Below are positions 62,601 through 64,000 of a DNA stretch of 64,000 nt, in pieces; position 1 is the stretch's first letter, and the number at the start of each line of letters is the position of its first letter. Source of the DNA: Rhodanobacteraceae bacterium (lineage in GTDB: Bacteria > Pseudomonadota > Gammaproteobacteria > Xanthomonadales > Rhodanobacteraceae). Under the pieces are notes generated by a model. That model was not told the origin of the DNA, searched no databases, and was given only the letters and a program-made list of their open reading frames with translations. A program made the translations under genes and the position numbers. The stretch is taken from contig CP126531.1 in the NCBI GenBank assembly GCA_030167125.1, positions 3,016,578 through 3,080,577 on the forward strand, written 5' to 3'.

Positions 62601-62835
62601 GATCGTACTGGCGCATGAAGGATTCCACCGCGCTCTGGCTGGCGCTGCGTTCGCGCACGCGTGCGACCAGCGCCGCGGCCTGCGCTTCGACGGCTTCGCT
62701 TTCCTTCGTGGGCAAGGTGGCTTCGGCAAGCCTTGCTGCAACCACTTCGGATTCATTGCCGCTCCAGGCGGCGGTGATGCGCGCACGCGCGGCGCTCGGC
62801 GGCGCGGGCAATTCGGGAGAGAGGATTTCAGCCAT
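59671..62835 (-). CDS. putA: Bifunctional proline dehydrogenase/L-glutamate gamma-semialdehyde dehydrogenase PutA
   Basis: The 1054-residue protein has the PRODH barrel (about 150-450; RLVKGAYWDSEIKRAQELGL, YPVFTRKPNTDVSYL) and the P5C dehydrogenase (about 540-1030; Cys in AGQRCSAARV near residue 843, FTGSTETA). It oxidises proline to glutamate using FAD and NAD+ at the membrane face. It lacks the N-terminal ribbon-helix-helix DNA-binding domain of the trifunctional Escherichia coli type and the C-terminal extension, so it is not an autorepressor. ATG 62835 gives MAEILSPELPAPP; the alternative start upstream adds 15 residues. Confidence 0.96.
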   Translation of the reverse strand: MAEILSPELPAPPSAARARITAAWSGNESEVVAARLAEATLPTKESEAVEAQAAALVARVRERSASQSAVESFMRQYDLSSEEGVLLMCVAEALLRIPDRLTTDKLIRDKLGEADWKKHLGASDSLFVNASTWGLMLTGHLVNLADSTRADAPGAFKRLIARAGEPMIRLAVRQAMRIMGHQFVMGRTIEEALDRSAKGDNAKYRYSYDMLGEAAFTAPDALRYKKAYHDAILALGARGPYANLLDAPSISVKLSALHPRYEVAKRERVHAELTPVVLELAQLAKAQGIALTIDAEEADRLELSLDVMEAVFTHPSLAGWNGFGLAVQAYQKRAPFVIDWLIETAKAAKRRWCVRLVKGAYWDSEIKRAQELGLSGYPVFTRKPNTDVSYLANARRMLDAGADVIYPQFATHNAHTIAAIHHLANGRPFEFQRLHGMGADLYAEVIGPEHWNVPCRVYAPCGSHEDLLPYLVRRLLENGANTSFVNRISDEKLPIHELIADPCSEVRAFGAAHGGRYQHPRIPLPIDLYGTLRKNSMGVNLANDDELKSLAEAVNAKPGPWHAEPLVPGAQSSTPTRDVTSPADHRVVVGQSRDADAATLLRALDNAVAAQTAWDDTPADERAKILERAADLIEQNRGELIALCVREAGKTIPAAIGEIREAADMCRYYAAMARKLFGKPEDLPGPTGESNQLFLRGRGVFVCISPWNFPLAIFTGQVAAGLTAGNAVIAKPAEPTTLIGYAAVKLLHQAGVPEKVLQYVPCRGSVIGNTLLTRDEIAGVCFTGSTETAWTINRTLAARNAPIAALIAETGGQNALIADSSALPEQLVKDVMTSAFDSAGQRCSAARVLFVQEDIADHVINMLKGAMDELKVGDPALLSTDVGPVIDQPSCASLEEHAEVMRGSARLINMAKLPEGSEHGTFFAPRAYEIPSIKLLTREVFGPALHVVRWKASELDEVIDAINATGFGLTLGVHSRIDETVDHIRRRAKVGNLYVNRNQIGAVVGVQPFGGENLSGTGPKAGGPHYLLRFATERTFTVNTTAAGGNASLLTLED

Positions 62836-62954
62836 CGAAATGAACACGCGATGCGACCGCCCATTGTAAGGCTTGCGCACGGCGCAGCCAATGATGCGTG
62901 GCAGGATGCGGTCGCCGTCGCGGCCTATTCTTGCCGCGGTGTGCAGGGGGCCGT

Positions 62955-63482
62955 ATGATTCCCAAGATTGCGGTACCGCTGATGTCCATGATCACACGTC
63001 TTCCGGTGGCGGCCGAAACCGGGCAAGTGACGCTGCTGCTGGCGCCCAACCGGTCGCTCAGCCGGCAGCAGATGCGCCGGTTGACGTGGGAGCTGTGCAT
63101 CGCGGCGTTGCTGGTGGCAGGCCTTGCGGCGTGGGGGGGCGATGTGTTCGCGCCGCTGTTCGCGCTGATCGAGGTTCCGGTGCTTGGCGTTGCGTTGTGG
63201 CTGGTCTGGCGCAGCGGCGATCGCAGGGAACGCATCACGCTGGATACGGACCAGGTCCGCATCGAGCGACTCCCGTCCAGGGGCCGTGCGGCCAGCACGT
63301 TTCCGGTGGCGTGGACCCGGGTGCAGGTGCGGGAGCGCGGCGACGGCCATCGCCACGTGGTACTGGCCGCGCAGGGGCGCGAGCAGGAAGTGGGCGAATG
63401 TTTGGGCGACGACGAAAGGATGCAGTTGTCGCGATGGTTGAAGGCCTTGCTGTCCGGCCGCAGCGGCTGGCGCGAGAATTGA
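62955..63482 (+). CDS. DUF2244 domain-containing membrane protein
   Basis: The 175-residue protein has two membrane helices (LTWELCIAALLVAGLAAWGG, then FAPLFALIEVPVLGVALWLVW) and a C-terminal beta-rich domain (RITLDTDQVRIERLP, HVVLAAQGREQEVGECLGDD), matching DUF2244, which in this and related orders is encoded directly upstream of cytochrome c oxidase genes. A role in oxidase assembly is suspected but unproven. ATG 62955 has CAGGGGG 4 bases upstream. A hairpin at 63513-63533 follows. Confidence 0.88.
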   Translation: MIPKIAVPLMSMITRLPVAAETGQVTLLLAPNRSLSRQQMRRLTWELCIAALLVAGLAAWGGDVFAPLFALIEVPVLGVALWLVWRSGDRRERITLDTDQVRIERLPSRGRAASTFPVAWTRVQVRERGDGHRHVVLAAQGREQEVGECLGDDERMQLSRWLKALLSGRSGWREN

Positions 63483-63512
63483 AAGCTGCGGAGACTTTCA
63501 ATCGTGCGTCCA

Positions 63513-63533
63513 GCCCCCTTGAGTCAAGGGGGC
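63513..63533. repeat. Hairpin repeat between DUF2244 and coxB
   Basis: GCCCCCTT / AAGGGGGC form a perfect 8-bp stem around GAGTC. No T-run follows, so this is more likely an extragenic repeat than a terminator. The rest of the 163-base gap, up to the coxB start, holds a G/C-rich stretch with seven T near 63590, and no gene. Confidence 0.6.
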
Positions 63534-63645
63534 GACCTGACCGATGCGAAGCAGCGGGCAGGTGGGGGTTGTGGAGGCACGGGTTTTTTTGAATGCGGAG
63601 CTGGGCGTGTCAGATTATTCAGATCTTTCCAAGGGTGCGAATACG

Positions 63646-64000
63646 ATGAGTTCCAGCTCCAGCTCCAGCTACTGCAAACGGCGGATCGTGGGGGCGGGCG
63701 CCGCCTTCGGTGCTCTGCTGGTATCCATGGCCGCCGCCGCCGATCCGCGCCCGTGGCAGCTCAACCTCGACAAGGGCGTCACCCCGATCTCGCAGCAGAT
63801 CTGGGATCTGCACATGGCCGCGCTGTGGGTGTGCGTGGTGCTGGGCATCCTGGTGTTCGGCGCGATGTTCATCGCGATCTTCCGCTTCCGCCGATCGAAG
63901 GGCGCGGTGGCGGCGACCTGGAGCCACAACACCTTGCTGGAAGTCGCCTGGACGGTGGTGCCGGTGCTGATCCTGATCGGCCTCGCGGCGCCGGCGACCA
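63646..64000 (+). CDS. coxB: Cytochrome c oxidase subunit II, 3'-truncated
   Basis: The gene runs off the right edge; 118 codons are visible. They encode a Ser-rich start (MSSSSSSSYCKRRIVGAGAA), a cleavable signal, then PWQLNLDKGVTPISQQIWDL, a first membrane helix (ALWVCVVLGILVFGAMFIAI), RFRRSKG and the loop TWSHNTLLEVAWTVVPVLIL that begins the second helix, all typical of subunit II. The copper A site lies beyond the window. The protein accepts electrons from cytochrome c in the aa3-type oxidase. Its neighbour DUF2244 supports the call. The 5' Ser codon run is a short AGCTCC repeat. Confidence 0.92.
   Translation, partial: MSSSSSSSYCKRRIVGAGAAFGALLVSMAAAADPRPWQLNLDKGVTPISQQIWDLHMAALWVCVVLGILVFGAMFIAIFRFRRSKGAVAATWSHNTLLEVAWTVVPVLILIGLAAPAT

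Overview
The window is a GC-rich (roughly two thirds G+C), densely coded stretch of what looks like a chromosome from a gammaproteobacterium of the Xanthomonadales/Lysobacterales, most consistent with Rhodanobacteraceae (Rhodanobacter/Dyella-like). The reasons are the gene content and order: lptM-dapF-DUF484-xerC, rpmB-rpmG next to secB-gpsA, hslV-hslU, DUF2244 beside cytochrome oxidase coxB, a large TonB-dependent receptor followed by a TPR sulfotransferase, tandem FtsX/MacB-type permease pairs, and a three-gene putative peptide-modification set known mainly from this order. No tRNA, rRNA, CRISPR array, prophage or complete insertion sequence is visible. The placement is an inference from protein families, not from a marker gene alignment.

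Layout. 1-2.3 kb: end of an acyltransferase gene, a lipoprotein gene broken by a one-base frameshift, and a cyclic-nucleotide-binding diguanylate cyclase. 2.4-6.5 kb: a putative RiPP locus made of a cyclase-TPR protein, a short nitrile-hydratase-leader-like peptide and a SagB-type dehydrogenase. 6.5-10.2 kb: a GIY-YIG nuclease gene bracketed by 37-bp inverted repeats, comM, ubiK, a P-II gene, and several copies of a dispersed repeat of about 100 bp. 10.2-14.4 kb: an operon of a Gld-like ABC system (ATPase, permease, GldG-like protein, DUF4340-like protein) ending in mutM. 14.5-22.4 kb: desaturase, ribosomal proteins, secB, gpsA, a SNF2 helicase, a GFA protein and DUF971. 22.4-28.7 kb: mprF overlapping a VirJ-like hydrolase, a conserved hypothetical, and hslVU with an unusual junction. 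28.9-33.8 kb: TonB-dependent receptor and TPR sulfotransferase. 33.9-38.2 kb: xerC, DUF484, dapF, lptM, a Sel1-type periplasmic protein under a clear double operator, and a GNAT acetyltransferase. 38.3-45.8 kb: a RimK-like ATP-grasp ligase, aroE, a gamma carbonic anhydrase, oligopeptidase A and a CPA2 antiporter. 45.8-51 kb: a 1151-residue membrane-anchored ankyrin protein and fadL. 51-59 kb: three tandem pairs of MacB-like permeases behind a predicted sigma-54 promoter. 59-64 kb: DUF4168 protein, putA, DUF2244 and the start of coxB.

Functional themes are envelope and lipid handling (acyltransferase, desaturase, MprF/VirJ, FadL, LptM, the FtsX permeases), nucleotide second messengers (a cNMP-binding GGDEF protein next to a class III cyclase-like protein), and ordinary housekeeping. 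The most interesting points are the peptide-modification trio, the triplicated permease pairs with sigma-54 and enhancer-like sites, the hslV-hslU junction (36-codon coupling ORF, inverted G-rich repeat), the paired palindromic operator upstream of the Sel1 gene, and repeat families that supply stop codons or C-terminal tails to neighbouring genes.
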